DNA of 64,000 bases from Lactobacillus gasseri ATCC 33323 = JCM 1131 (GTDB lineage: Bacteria > Bacillota > Bacilli > Lactobacillales > Lactobacillaceae). The stretch covers positions 62,001-126,000 of the forward strand of contig NC_008530.1 in the NCBI RefSeq assembly GCF_000014425.1, read 5' to 3'. Positions within the stretch are counted from its first letter, which is position 1. The number at the start of each line of letters is the position of its first letter. Position numbers and translations under genes: made by a program. The notes below the pieces were generated by a model. The model searched no databases, was not told the origin of the DNA, and saw nothing but the letters and a program-made list of their open reading frames with translations. Below are positions 1 through 8,397 of the stretch, piece by piece.

Positions 1-347
1 CTTTTACTAGTGGAAAAAACTCGGATTTTGCCTTTAATGTTTCTTTAGCAGCGACTACTGCGCAATACTTAATGGTTTATATTTTGATGTTAATTTCTTA
101 TATTATTTTGAAAATAAGGCATCGAAATTTAAAACGTAGCTATTATATGACTAAAAACAATGCGTTAGGCATTACGATTGCAATTATTGCCCTGGTAATA
201 ACTGTAGTTGCTTTCTTTATTTCATTTATTCCTGCTCAAGGCACGCCAGCATACTTAAGAGAAGTTTATATTTGGACGATGATTGGACTTTGCGCAATTG
301 TTACAATTCTACCATTGGTGATTTATCATTATCATCATCGCTTTTAA
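1..347 (+). CDS. Amino-acid permease, C-terminal part (5' end outside window)
   Basis: The reading frame is open from base 3, so the gene begins before the window; about 114 residues are visible. They contain at least three hydrophobic segments (around MVYILMLISYIIL, IAIIALVITVVAFFI and IWTMIGLCAIVTILPLVIY) separated by short basic loops, and end in a His-rich tail. The phrase NVSLAATTAQYL before a membrane helix is typical of the last helices of APC-superfamily amino-acid transporters (the GadC-like antiporter group). The family call is from pattern recognition of a fragment; the substrate cannot be told. A weak hairpin follows at 360-394. Confidence 0.65.
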   Translation, partial: FTSGKNSDFAFNVSLAATTAQYLMVYILMLISYIILKIRHRNLKRSYYMTKNNALGITIAIIALVITVVAFFISFIPAQGTPAYLREVYIWTMIGLCAIVTILPLVIYHYHHRF

Positions 348-359
348 GTAGAATAAATG

Positions 360-394
360 AAAGTTTAAAAAACATTAATAAAGTAAACTTTTTG
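360..394 (+). terminator. Possible terminator of the permease gene
   Basis: An 8-bp stem (AAAGTTTA / TAAACTTT) with a 16-base loop is followed by a short T run. It is weak on its own. Confidence 0.4.
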
Positions 395-453
395 CTTGTA
401 AAAAGTTATTAATAAGATTACATTTAAGATGTATTCAAGTAAGAAGTGTAAAG

Positions 454-500
454 CAAAAGAGCTATGGTAAATTTGAGGTATCCATAGCTCTTTTGTTTTA
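454..500. terminator. Hairpin with T tract before the LysR gene
   Basis: CAAAAGAGCTATGG pairs with CCATAGCTCTTTTG across a 15-base loop, with A-rich and T-rich flanks so it could work on either strand. It probably ends the permease transcript, or sits in the leader of the LysR gene 30 bases downstream. Confidence 0.65.
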
Positions 501-530
501 TTAAAATAATGACTTAAGGAATAAAAGAAA

Positions 531-1457
531 ATGAATAATCCTGAAGAAATACAGCATTTTATTGACGTTTTAATTAAAGAAGATAGCTTTGTCAAAGCTG
601 CTAAAAAATTATATATTTCGCAACCATATTTAACTCAATTAATAAAAAGAATTGAAAGCCATTTGGGTACTCCGATTATTAATCGAGATAAAAAGCCATA
701 TTCATTAACGCAAGCAGGGTTACTTTATTATCAATATTTAGAAAATGTCTCCTATGATAAACAGCAATTGAATAAAAAAATTGCTAAATATACACATCCT
801 AATAAAGAAATTATCAAAATTGGTATTTTAGAAAGCTTAGGAACGTATTTACTACCAGAAATATTGCCAGATTTTTTGAAACAAAATCCGCAAGTAGAGA
901 TTCAGCTTTTTGAAAATTTTCCTAGGGAAAATGAAAAAAATTTGCTGAGTGGAAATATTGACTGCTACATTGGACAAACTCCTGAAGCAATTGATTCAAG
1001 CTTAGATATTGTTAGTAATGGCGGAGAAAAGTATTATATTGTAATTTCACCAGCTTCTCCTTATTATCAAGCTGGAAAGTTTATTCTTGATCCAAATGAA
1101 TTAGATCTAAAAGAGTTACTACAAGAGCCATTCGTTTTAAGTGTTCCAGGTTCCGCAATTCGCCATCAAGTAAATGGTGTGTTTCAAAGATTTCACTTGG
1201 AGCCCAAGGTGGTTTTAGAATCTAAAAGTATTATTACGGCTACTAGTTTAGCAATTCATGGAATGGGGCTAACAATTTCTACGGCTAGTATCATTAAACG
1301 AATTGGTGAGACGCCGATTAATTTGTTCCCTATTAGCCATGATCTGATTAATGTCGTTTTCTTTATTGCATCTAGGCGGGGAAAAAACAAATCAAAAGCC
1401 CTAAAAAATCTAATTAGAGAATTTAAAACTAAAAACTTACAAGCAATGATTAGATAA
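531..1457 (+). CDS. LysR-family transcriptional regulator
   Basis: A 308-residue protein of standard LysR length. Residues 1-65 form the winged helix-turn-helix (FVKAAKKLYISQPYLTQLIKRIE, with the family's typical spacing), and residues about 90-300 form the periplasmic-binding-protein-like effector domain (IKIGILESLGTYLLPEIL at its start). The ATG at 531 follows a short AAGGA. The gene lies 130 bases upstream of a flavin-dependent reductase on the same strand; a perfect 16-bp palindrome at 1482-1497 between them could be its operator. LysR regulators often control a neighbour, so regulation of the reductase is a reasonable inference, but the effector is unknown. Confidence 0.9.
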   Translation: MNNPEEIQHFIDVLIKEDSFVKAAKKLYISQPYLTQLIKRIESHLGTPIINRDKKPYSLTQAGLLYYQYLENVSYDKQQLNKKIAKYTHPNKEIIKIGILESLGTYLLPEILPDFLKQNPQVEIQLFENFPRENEKNLLSGNIDCYIGQTPEAIDSSLDIVSNGGEKYYIVISPASPYYQAGKFILDPNELDLKELLQEPFVLSVPGSAIRHQVNGVFQRFHLEPKVVLESKSIITATSLAIHGMGLTISTASIIKRIGETPINLFPISHDLINVVFFIASRRGKNKSKALKNLIREFKTKNLQAMIR

Positions 1458-1481
1458 GATTCTTTTTTAGATAAATTAGCT

Positions 1482-1497
1482 ATAACAAATTTGTTAT
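1482..1497. promoter_or_regulatory. Perfect palindrome, candidate LysR operator
   Basis: ATAACAAATTTGTTAT is a perfect inverted repeat of the ATAAC-N6-GTTAT form often bound by LysR-type regulators. It lies between the LysR gene and the fumarate-reductase-like gene, about 45 bases upstream of a TATAAT. Confidence 0.5.
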
Positions 1498-1538
1498 TAG
1501 CAAGTTACAAAAAAGATATTTAAGCAGTGAGTTTTAAT

Positions 1539-1555
1539 CACCTATAATTTAGGTG
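1539..1555 (+). promoter_or_regulatory. -10 element within an inverted repeat upstream of the reductase gene
   Basis: CACCTA-TAATT-TAGGTG is a perfect 6-bp inverted repeat whose centre contains the -10 hexamer TATAAT (1543-1548). A dyad overlapping a -10 box is a plausible operator. No good -35 is evident at normal spacing, which fits an activator-dependent promoter. Confidence 0.45.
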
Positions 1556-1586
1556 TGAAAAAGGTTTAAGAAGGGGCAATAGAATT

Positions 1587-3437
1587 ATGAAATCAGGAAA
1601 GTATGAAGTTAGAGCTAAGGGCCATGGCGCAAGTTTCATGCCTATGGAAGTAACCCTCTCTGAAGATGAAATTGAAGATATTAAGGTAGATGCTAAGGGC
1701 GAAACTAAGGGTGTGGCAGATGAAGTCTTTAGACGCTTGCCAGAAGAAATTGTTAAAAATCAAACTTTAAATGTTGATACCGTTAGTGGTGCCACTATTT
1801 CTAGTCATGGTGTGATTGATGGAGTAGCCAGTGCAATTAGTAAAGCTGGTGGAGACCCTGATGAGTGGAAAAAACGTGCCAAGCCTGCAGAACAAAGAGA
1901 AAAAGACGAAACATATACTACTGACGTTGTAATTGTTGGTGCTGGTGGTGCAGGTCTAGCTGCAGCAGCAAGAAGCATTCAACATAATAAAAAGGTTATT
2001 GTGCTTGAAAAATTCCCACAAATTGGTGGTAATACCAGTCGTGCTGGTGGCCCAATGAATGCGGCTGAACCTGATTGGCAAAAACAATTTAAAGCTTTAG
2101 CTGGTGAAAAGGAAACTCTTGAAGAACTGGCAGCAACTCCAATTGAAAAAATTGATCCAGAATATCGAACAGATTTTAAGGAGTTACAAAAACAAATTAA
2201 AGAATATGTTGCTTCTGGAGCTAATTACTTATTCGACTCAAAATTACTTCATGAAATTCAAACTTATTTAGGTGGTAAACGTACAGATTTAAAGGGTAAT
2301 GAAATTCATGGTAATTATACCTTAGTTAAAGAATTAGTTGATAATGCTTTAGATTCAGTTCACTGGTTGGCAGATTTAGGAGTAGTTTTTGATCGCAGCC
2401 AAGTAACAATGCCAGTTGGTGCCTTGTGGAGAAGAGGACACAAGCCGGTTGAGCCAATGGGCTATGCCTTTATTCATGTTTTAGGTGATTGGGTAAAAGA
2501 ACATGGTGGCACAATTTTAACTGATACTCGTGCTAAGCATTTAATTATTGAAAACGGAAAAGTTTGTGGTGTAATTGCCAAAAAGCCTGATGGCAGTAAA
2601 ATTACTATTCACGCCAAAGCAGTAATTTTAACTGCTGGAGGATTTGGCGCAAATACGCCAATGGTTCAAAAATATAATACTTATTGGAAACATATTGATG
2701 ATAATATTGCGACTACTAATTCTCCAGCTATTACTGGTGACGGGATTGGTCTTGGTAAAGAAGCAGGTGCAGATTTAGTTGGAATGGGCTTTATTCAAAT
2801 GATGCCTGTTTCTGATCCTAAGACTGGTGAACTATTTACTGGTCTTCAAACTCCTCCGGAAAACTATATTATGGTCAATCAAAAGGGAAAGCGTTTCGTA
2901 AATGAGTTTGCGGAACGTGACGTTTTAACTAAGGCAGCGATTGATAATGGTGGTTTATTCTACTTAATCGCTGATGACAAGATCAAAGATACTGCTTATA
3001 ACACAACGCAAGAATCAATTGATGCTCAAGTTAAAGCAGGTACCTTATTTAGAGCAGATAGCTTAGAAGAGTTAGCTGAACAAATCGGTATGGATCCTGA
3101 TACTTTAGTCGATACAATCAAGAAATATAATTCATATGTCGATGCAGGAAAAGATCCTGATTTTGAAAAGTCTGCCTTTAACTTAAAATGCGAGGTGGCA
3201 CCATTTTATGCTACGCCAAGAAAGCCTGCTATTCATCATACAATGGGTGGTTTAAAGATTGATACTGGTGCACATGTTTTAGATAAAGATGGTAAACAAA
3301 TTTCTGGTTTATATGCGGCTGGGGAAGTAGCTGGCGGAATACATGCTGGCAACCGTCTAGGAGGGAATTCTCTTGCTGATATCTTTACTTTTGGTAGAAT
3401 TGCCGCAAACAGTGCTATTGATGAATTAGAAAAATAG
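1587..3437 (+). CDS. Flavinylated FAD-dependent fumarate-reductase-like flavoprotein
   Basis: A 616-residue protein with an FMN-binding domain (residues 1-90) carrying the covalent flavinylation motif DTVSGAT, with the acceptor Thr at about 70. A FAD_binding_2 / succinate dehydrogenase flavoprotein domain follows, with the dinucleotide motif [13 protein letters not shown] at 115-127. HHTMGG and RLGGNSLAD near the C-terminus match the substrate- and flavin-binding region of soluble fumarate and urocanate reductases. There is no signal peptide or haem motif, so it should be a cytosolic NADH- or flavin-linked reductase that disposes of electrons on fumarate or a similar enoate. The substrate cannot be fixed from sequence. 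The ATG follows AAGGGG. The preceding LysR gene is its likely regulator. Confidence 0.88.
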   Translation: MKSGKYEVRAKGHGASFMPMEVTLSEDEIEDIKVDAKGETKGVADEVFRRLPEEIVKNQTLNVDTVSGATISSHGVIDGVASAISKAGGDPDEWKKRAKPAEQREKDETYTTDVVIVGAGGAGLAAAARSIQHNKKVIVLEKFPQIGGNTSRAGGPMNAAEPDWQKQFKALAGEKETLEELAATPIEKIDPEYRTDFKELQKQIKEYVASGANYLFDSKLLHEIQTYLGGKRTDLKGNEIHGNYTLVKELVDNALDSVHWLADLGVVFDRSQVTMPVGALWRRGHKPVEPMGYAFIHVLGDWVKEHGGTILTDTRAKHLIIENGKVCGVIAKKPDGSKITIHAKAVILTAGGFGANTPMVQKYNTYWKHIDDNIATTNSPAITGDGIGLGKEAGADLVGMGFIQMMPVSDPKTGELFTGLQTPPENYIMVNQKGKRFVNEFAERDVLTKAAIDNGGLFYLIADDKIKDTAYNTTQESIDAQVKAGTLFRADSLEELAEQIGMDPDTLVDTIKKYNSYVDAGKDPDFEKSAFNLKCEVAPFYATPRKPAIHHTMGGLKIDTGAHVLDKDGKQISGLYAAGEVAGGIHAGNRLGGNSLADIFTFGRIAANSAIDELEK

Positions 3438-3450
3438 TATAGATAGATTA

Positions 3451-3486
3451 AAACGTTGTAAACACTAGTGTTTGCAATGTTTTTTT
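3451..3486 (+). terminator. Terminator after the reductase gene
   Basis: AACGTTGTAAACA pairs with TGTTTGCAATGTT (two G-T or mismatch positions) around CTAG, followed by a T tract. Confidence 0.8.
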
Positions 3487-3527
3487 GCTAAAATACTAAA
3501 AATACCTAATTTTTTGGAGGACTTGAA

Positions 3528-4892
3528 TTGAGAGAAGCGCAGGAAAAAAAGTTAACTACAAAGCGATACTTAATTGTAGCATCGATGATTTTTGCACTGT
3601 TTTTTGGTGCAGGAAACTTAATTTTCCCACTTCATTTAGGCCAGCTTGCTGGTAAAAACTGGGGACCAGCAGCAATTGGTTTTTCAATTACAGGAGTAGT
3701 CTTACCCTTACTTTCACTTCTTGCAGTTGCAATTACTCGCAGTAATGGTGTTTATCAAATTGGATTACCAGTAGGAAAGGTCTTTGCTCTTTCTTTTATG
3801 ACTTTGATGCAGCTAGCAATTGGTCCTTTATTTGCAGCACCAAGAAATGCCACTGTATCTTATACTGTGGGGATTGCACCTCTTTTGCCTAAGCAATTTC
3901 ATGGAATCGGTTTGATTGTCTTTACAATTATCTTTTTTGCCATAGTTTATGTGATTGCCTATAACGAGAGTGATATTCTTTCTTCTTTAGGTAAAATTCT
4001 GAATCCGATCTTTTTAATTTTACTTTTTGTTGTTTTTGTAATTGCGTTTGCTCGCCCACTTGGTAATCCTGAGATGGCTGCACCTACTAAAGAATATATG
4101 AACGGCGCGATAGTTAAGGGCTTTTTAGAGGGCTATAATACTATGGATGCTTTGGCAGGTTTAGCCTTTGGGGTAACTGTAGTAACAGCAATTAAAGAGC
4201 TAGTTAATAATGACGAAAAGAAAACTGCTAAAATGACTGCTAAGTCGGGGTTAATTGCAGTTATTGCAATTGGTGTAATCTATACTTTATTAATTGTTAT
4301 TGGTGCGATGTCATTAGGGCATTTTAAAATAGCGAGTGACGGCGGTATTTTATTTTCAGAGCTCGTTAAGTATTATGCTGGTATTTTTGGACAGGCTTTG
4401 TTAGCTGTTTTAATCTTTTTAGCCTGTTTAACTACCGCAGTTGGAGTCTTAGCAGCTTTTGCCTTAGATTTCAGTGCCCACTATTCAAAGATTAGCTATA
4501 AAGGTTGGCTAACAATCGGTTGTTTAGGTTCTTTAGCTACAGCAAATTTAGGTTTAGAAAAGATCATTCACTGGTCACTTCCTGTTTTAATGTTTTTGTA
4601 TCCCTTGGCTATTGTGTTAATTATTTTATCTGTATGTTCACCACTATTTAAAGGTGACATGGTAGTATACAAAATTACGATGCTTTTAACTCTAGTTCCA
4701 GCGATTTTCGATCTAATTACCAACTTGCCTGCACCAATTTCTGGAACGCAGTTTTATAAAGTAGTAAGTCAGATTCGCTTGCAATATCTACCTTTAGCTA
4801 ATATTGGCTTATCTTGGGTTGTACCAACAATTTTAGGATTAGTTATCAGTGTCTTGATTCATTTTGGGCGTCGTAAAGCTAATAAAATATAG
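3528..4892 (+). CDS. brnQ: Branched-chain amino acid carrier BrnQ (LIVCS family)
   Basis: A 454-residue, 12-helix membrane protein with the family hallmark FGAGNLIFPLHLG near residue 25. It takes up Leu, Ile and Val with Na+ or H+, as expected in an auxotrophic lactic acid bacterium. The start is TTG at 3528, chosen because GGAGG lies seven bases upstream and no ATG fits. It has its own terminator upstream and downstream, so it is probably transcribed alone. No T-box or other leader structure fits in the 90 bases upstream. Confidence 0.93.
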   Translation: MREAQEKKLTTKRYLIVASMIFALFFGAGNLIFPLHLGQLAGKNWGPAAIGFSITGVVLPLLSLLAVAITRSNGVYQIGLPVGKVFALSFMTLMQLAIGPLFAAPRNATVSYTVGIAPLLPKQFHGIGLIVFTIIFFAIVYVIAYNESDILSSLGKILNPIFLILLFVVFVIAFARPLGNPEMAAPTKEYMNGAIVKGFLEGYNTMDALAGLAFGVTVVTAIKELVNNDEKKTAKMTAKSGLIAVIAIGVIYTLLIVIGAMSLGHFKIASDGGILFSELVKYYAGIFGQALLAVLIFLACLTTAVGVLAAFALDFSAHYSKISYKGWLTIGCLGSLATANLGLEKIIHWSLPVLMFLYPLAIVLIILSVCSPLFKGDMVVYKITMLLTLVPAIFDLITNLPAPISGTQFYKVVSQIRLQYLPLANIGLSWVVPTILGLVISVLIHFGRRKANKI

Positions 4893-4899
4893 TAGTTCG

Positions 4900-4930
4900 G
4901 CTATGGTTCATTTGAATCATGGCTTTTTTG
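4900..4930 (+). terminator. Terminator after brnQ
   Basis: GCTATGGTTCA pairs with TGAATCATGGC (G-T pairs allowed) with a tiny loop and a six-T tail. Confidence 0.7.
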
Positions 4931-4958
4931 TTGGGATAATGAAATTAGGTGATAAAAA

Positions 4959-5672
4959 ATGAGTTTAACCAATAAAGTGCCCGAAAAAGATGTGCATGAT
5001 TTATTTACTCGGGTAGCGCCGCATTATGATCAGATGAATAATTTAATTAGCTTAGGTACACAAAAAAGCTGGCGCAAGAGATTTTTAAAAGAATTAAAAG
5101 TAGCACCGGGTGATTTTGCCCTAGATTTATGTTGCGGTACAGGCGATATTACGATTGCTTTGGCAAAACAAGTTGGTCCGTCAGGAAATGTAATTGGTCT
5201 TGATTTTAACCAAGAAATGCTTGATTTAGCTGAGCAGAAAATACGTCAGCAAAATTTACAAAAAGAAATTCAGTTAAAGCAAGGGGATGCAATGCATTTG
5301 CCTTACCCAGATCAGAGTTTTGATATTGTAACGATTGGTTTTGGCTTACGGAACGTTCCTGACGCAAATCAGGTCTTGAAAGAAATTTATCGAGTATTAA
5401 AGCCAACTGGTAAAGTTGGAGTATTAGAAACATCGCAGCCAACTAATCCGCTTATTAAGCTAGGGTGGAAGAGCTATTTTAGGCTGTTTCCTAGCTTTGC
5501 GAAATTACTAGGAGCCAATGTATCTGATTATCAATATTTGTCTCATACAACCGCTGAATTTGTTTCTGCGCAGCATTTAAAAGAAATGCTTGTAAAAAAT
5601 GGATTTAAAAATGTGCAGGTAAATAAATTAAATCTAGGTGCGGGTGCAATTCATGTCGGAATTAAGAAGTAA
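4959..5672 (+). CDS. menG: Demethylmenaquinone methyltransferase MenG/UbiE-like
   Basis: A 237-residue class I SAM methyltransferase. The SAM motif DLCCGTGD is at about 51-58, the acidic ligand follows in NVIGLDFNQEML, and the family signature FGLRNVPD is near residue 128. It would methylate demethylmenaquinone to menaquinone. Many lactobacilli of this group lack most of the menaquinone pathway, so it may act on an imported or other quinone; no other men gene is in the window. The ATG follows AGGTGAT. Pip starts 43 bases downstream and may be cotranscribed. Confidence 0.88.
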   Translation: MSLTNKVPEKDVHDLFTRVAPHYDQMNNLISLGTQKSWRKRFLKELKVAPGDFALDLCCGTGDITIALAKQVGPSGNVIGLDFNQEMLDLAEQKIRQQNLQKEIQLKQGDAMHLPYPDQSFDIVTIGFGLRNVPDANQVLKEIYRVLKPTGKVGVLETSQPTNPLIKLGWKSYFRLFPSFAKLLGANVSDYQYLSHTTAEFVSAQHLKEMLVKNGFKNVQVNKLNLGAGAIHVGIKK

Positions 5673-5715
5673 ATGAGCTAAAATATAAAATAAAAACTAA
5701 AAAAAGGAGAATTTT

Positions 5716-6630
5716 ATGAAAACTGGTACTAAAATTATTACTTTAGACAACGGTTATCACTTGTGGACTAATACTCAAGGTGAAGGCGATATTCACTTAT
5801 TAGCGCTTCATGGCGGACCTGGTGGTAATCACGAGTATTGGGAAGATGCTGCAGAGCAACTGAAGAAACAAGGATTAAATGTACAAGTTACAATGTATGA
5901 TCAGTTAGGTTCATTATATTCAGATCAACCAGATTATTCTGATCCAGAAATCGCTAAAAAATATTTAACTTATGAATATTTCTTAGATGAAGTTGATGAA
6001 GTTCGTGAAAAACTTGGTCTAGATAATTTTTACTTAATTGGCCAAAGCTGGGGCGGTCTTTTAGTTCAAGAATACGCTGTTAAATATGGTAAGCACTTAA
6101 AGGGTGCAATTATTTCGTCAATGGTTGATGAAATTGATGAATATGTTGACTCAGTTAACAGAAGAAGACAAGAGGTTCTTCCACAAACTGAAATTGACTT
6201 TATGCACGAATGTGAAAAGAATAATGATTACGATAATCAACGCTATCAAGATGATGTGCAAATTTTAAATATTAATTTTGTGGATAGAAAGCAACCATCA
6301 AAGCTTTACCATTTAAAAAACTTAGGTGGCAGTGCAGTTTATAATGTCTTCCAAGGTGATAATGAATTTGTTATTACTGGTAAGCTTAAAGACTGGCATT
6401 TTAGAGATCAACTTAAGAATATTAAGGTACCAACATTAATTACTTTTGGTGAAAATGAAACAATGCCAATTTCTACTGCTAAAATTATGCAAAAAGAAAT
6501 TCCAAATTCCCGTCTTGTTACTACTCCTAATGGTGGACACCATCATATGGTTGATAATCCTGACGTTTATTATAAGCACTTAGCTGACTTCATTCGTGAA
6601 GTTGAAAATGGCAATTTTAAGGGTGAATAA
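5716..6630 (+). CDS. pepI: Proline iminopeptidase (prolyl aminopeptidase)
   Basis: A 304-residue alpha/beta hydrolase of peptidase family S33. The oxyanion motif HGGPGG is at 32-37 and the nucleophile elbow GQSWGG places the catalytic Ser at 111. GENETMP carries the likely Asp loop, and GGHHHMVDNP supplies the catalytic His. No signal peptide is present, so it is cytosolic, releasing N-terminal proline from peptides as part of the casein/peptide-use machinery of lactobacilli. AAAAAGGAG precedes the ATG. Length matches the Lactobacillus enzyme. It is followed directly by a strong terminator. Confidence 0.92.
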   Translation: MKTGTKIITLDNGYHLWTNTQGEGDIHLLALHGGPGGNHEYWEDAAEQLKKQGLNVQVTMYDQLGSLYSDQPDYSDPEIAKKYLTYEYFLDEVDEVREKLGLDNFYLIGQSWGGLLVQEYAVKYGKHLKGAIISSMVDEIDEYVDSVNRRRQEVLPQTEIDFMHECEKNNDYDNQRYQDDVQILNINFVDRKQPSKLYHLKNLGGSAVYNVFQGDNEFVITGKLKDWHFRDQLKNIKVPTLITFGENETMPISTAKIMQKEIPNSRLVTTPNGGHHHMVDNPDVYYKHLADFIREVENGNFKGE

Positions 6631-6634
6631 AGAT

Positions 6635-6685
6635 AAAAAGTCCATGCGATAGTTTCTATATTGAAGCTCTAGCATGGACTTTTTA
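6635..6685 (+). terminator. Terminator after pepI
   Basis: AAAAAGTCCATGC pairs with GCATGGACTTTTT, with about 25 bases between the arms. Confidence 0.8.
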
Positions 6686-6764
6686 AGCATATAAATCGCT
6701 TTCATGACATATATTCTATATAATTAATAGCAAATATAGTTTTATTATTTTAAGGAGAAAAGCC

Positions 6765-7367
6765 ATGAAGAGAAAAATAAGTAAACTACTTGCAGCGACG
6801 GCTTTAATGGGGGCACTAGGAATTTCAGTAGTGGCTTGCGGCAATAATGATTCAACCAGTAAAACTAAACAGTCAAGTGTAAAGAAGACTGCTAAAGATA
6901 AGGCAAGTAATACAAAAAATGCAACAAGAAAAAGTCAGATTAAACTTAGTCAAACTGAAGCAATAAATAAGTTTGATAAAAAGTATTCTGATAAAAAATT
7001 AAAAGAAATAGATCTAAAATTAGATGGTAATAAATATCTTTATGAAATTACAGGATTTGATAAGGATAAAGAATATGAGATGACCATCAATGCCACAAGT
7101 GGAAAAGAAGTCAAATCTAGTTCCGAAAAATTAGACTTAGATGAACGTTTGCAAAAGGGACTTGATTTAGATAAAGTGATATCTCGTGATCAAGCAAGTG
7201 AAATAGCAGAAAAAGAAGTTAAAAATAGTACTGCTAAAGAATGGACTCTAAAAATGGATCAAGATAAAGCCATTTGGGATGTAACTGTTGAATCAGGTTC
7301 AAGCAAACATGAAGTAGAAATTGATGCTATTTCTAAGAAAGTTATTAAATCAGAAAAAGATGATTAA
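6765..7367 (+). CDS. PepSY-domain lipoprotein
   Basis: A 200-residue protein with a lipoprotein signal peptide ending at SVVAC, so Cys25 would be lipidated. A Lys/Ser/Thr-rich linker follows to about residue 60, then two PepSY-like repeats (TEAINKFDKKYSDKKLKEIDL and DQASEIAEKEVKNSTAKEWT), each with the characteristic AWDV/YLYEITG strand and a following DATSG/DAISKK turn. PepSY domains are thought to restrain peptidases or bind ligands at the cell surface. Target unknown. AAGGAG precedes the ATG; it is monocistronic between two terminators. Confidence 0.85.
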   Translation: MKRKISKLLAATALMGALGISVVACGNNDSTSKTKQSSVKKTAKDKASNTKNATRKSQIKLSQTEAINKFDKKYSDKKLKEIDLKLDGNKYLYEITGFDKDKEYEMTINATSGKEVKSSSEKLDLDERLQKGLDLDKVISRDQASEIAEKEVKNSTAKEWTLKMDQDKAIWDVTVESGSSKHEVEIDAISKKVIKSEKDD

Positions 7368-7370
7368 ACA

Positions 7371-7406
7371 AAAAAATTCAGAGTTTTTAAGCTCTGAATT
7401 TTTTTA
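7371..7406. terminator. Bidirectional terminator between the PepSY gene and the bile-salt locus
   Basis: AAAAAAATTCAGAG pairs with CTCTGAATTTTTTT. A-rich and T-rich flanks suit both converging transcripts. Confidence 0.85.
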
Positions 7407-7429
7407 TTAGTATTTTTATAGAAATTAAT

Positions 7430-8380
7430 TTAATAGGTGATTAGCTTGTCAGCGTTCATCGTTTCATCGTCTAACTTATAAGTCTTTAATTCAAAATCAT
7501 TTTCAAAGTTGCAGTAATAAGTCTTAGTAGCAGCAGAGTAGCAAGCGGTGTAGACAGTGTATTCATCGCTACCCAGTTTGTTAACTACGCTACCCTTAAT
7601 CATCGCAACAGACTTTAAGATGTTAAAGAACTTAGCCACGTTAGCTTTTTCACCCTTAACAGTTGGGTAATTAACATTTAAGTAAGCTGCTTTAACAAAG
7701 CGATCTGCTGGAATGCTATCACCTGGTAAACCTAAGCTGCCAGTGCCAACGCCCCATGGAGCAACTTTTTGACCGTTCCAGCTTTGAGCTGTAGCATCAT
7801 GTGGATCTAAACCAGTATAGTTGCCAAGGTTAGTAAGATGCCAGTTAAAGTCTGGACTGTTAGTTAAAACGCCAAGCTTATCATCAAAGACTTTCATTCC
7901 GTATTGCTTTGAAACTTCAACAATGATAGCTTCATCCTTGTCACTAATAATCCAGTGAAGAGGAGCAACTGCAAATGATGAATTAATAGCTTCATTAACT
8001 AAGTTAACGTTCTTTAAAGCTTCTTTCACATCGCTAACTTTAGTGAAGTTTTGAGTAACCCAGAGCATAATTTCGTAAGAAGCTAAATTGATTTTTCCAT
8101 CAATTGGTCCATCGCTAAATTTGGCAAAATGTGGGAAGTTTAGACCAGCAATTCCTAAACCATCTTCATTGAAACAGTCAAAGTAAGAAGGATAGCCATC
8201 AACTACAATTCCCATACCGATAACGGCTTTTTTAGTAGTCGTATTATCTAAAAACTTATATGGAAGAGGATAGTTGCGTGGTGTGATAATTACACCTTCA
8301 CCATAATCTTGTCCAACATCTAAGTTACGTCCAAAGTAGAGATTTCCTTGATCATCTGTAAATCTTAAACCAGTACACAT
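7430..8380 (-). CDS. bsh: Bile salt hydrolase (conjugated choloylglycine hydrolase)
   Basis: A 316-residue Ntn-hydrolase of the choloylglycine hydrolase family. After removal of Met1 the nucleophile is Cys2 (MCTGLRF). Arg18 and Asp21 are in place in FGRNLDVG, and the AGLNFP (about residue 80) and LTNSPDFNWHL regions supply the conserved Asn residues. It deconjugates glyco- or tauro-bile salts in the cytosol. AAGGAGG precedes the ATG. It is the last gene of a minus-strand operon, 17 bases after the intact transporter. This order, two transporters then hydrolase, matches the cbsT1-cbsT2-cbsHbeta locus known from L. johnsonii, so cbsH is an alternative name. Confidence 0.95.
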   Translation of the reverse strand: MCTGLRFTDDQGNLYFGRNLDVGQDYGEGVIITPRNYPLPYKFLDNTTTKKAVIGMGIVVDGYPSYFDCFNEDGLGIAGLNFPHFAKFSDGPIDGKINLASYEIMLWVTQNFTKVSDVKEALKNVNLVNEAINSSFAVAPLHWIISDKDEAIIVEVSKQYGMKVFDDKLGVLTNSPDFNWHLTNLGNYTGLDPHDATAQSWNGQKVAPWGVGTGSLGLPGDSIPADRFVKAAYLNVNYPTVKGEKANVAKFFNILKSVAMIKGSVVNKLGSDEYTVYTACYSAATKTYYCNFENDFELKTYKLDDETMNADKLITY

Positions 8381-8397
8381 TTTAAAATCCTCCTTAA

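Noticed and set aside
430-453. TGTATTCAAGTAAG...GTGTAAAG shared with 56058-56078
   Set aside because: About 20 matching bases with a two- or three-base gap between two AT-rich intergenic sites; too short to call a mobile-element end or a repeat family.
365-595. Minus-strand open frame of 76 codons overlapping the start of the LysR gene
   Set aside because: It runs through a terminator hairpin and the LysR coding start, has no ribosome site and no recognisable domain.
3438-3527. T-box leader ahead of brnQ
   Set aside because: The gap is only 90 bases and is filled by the upstream terminator; no T-box sequence is present.
5206-5442. Antisense open frame inside menG
   Set aside because: A shadow of the methyltransferase coding frame without start signals.
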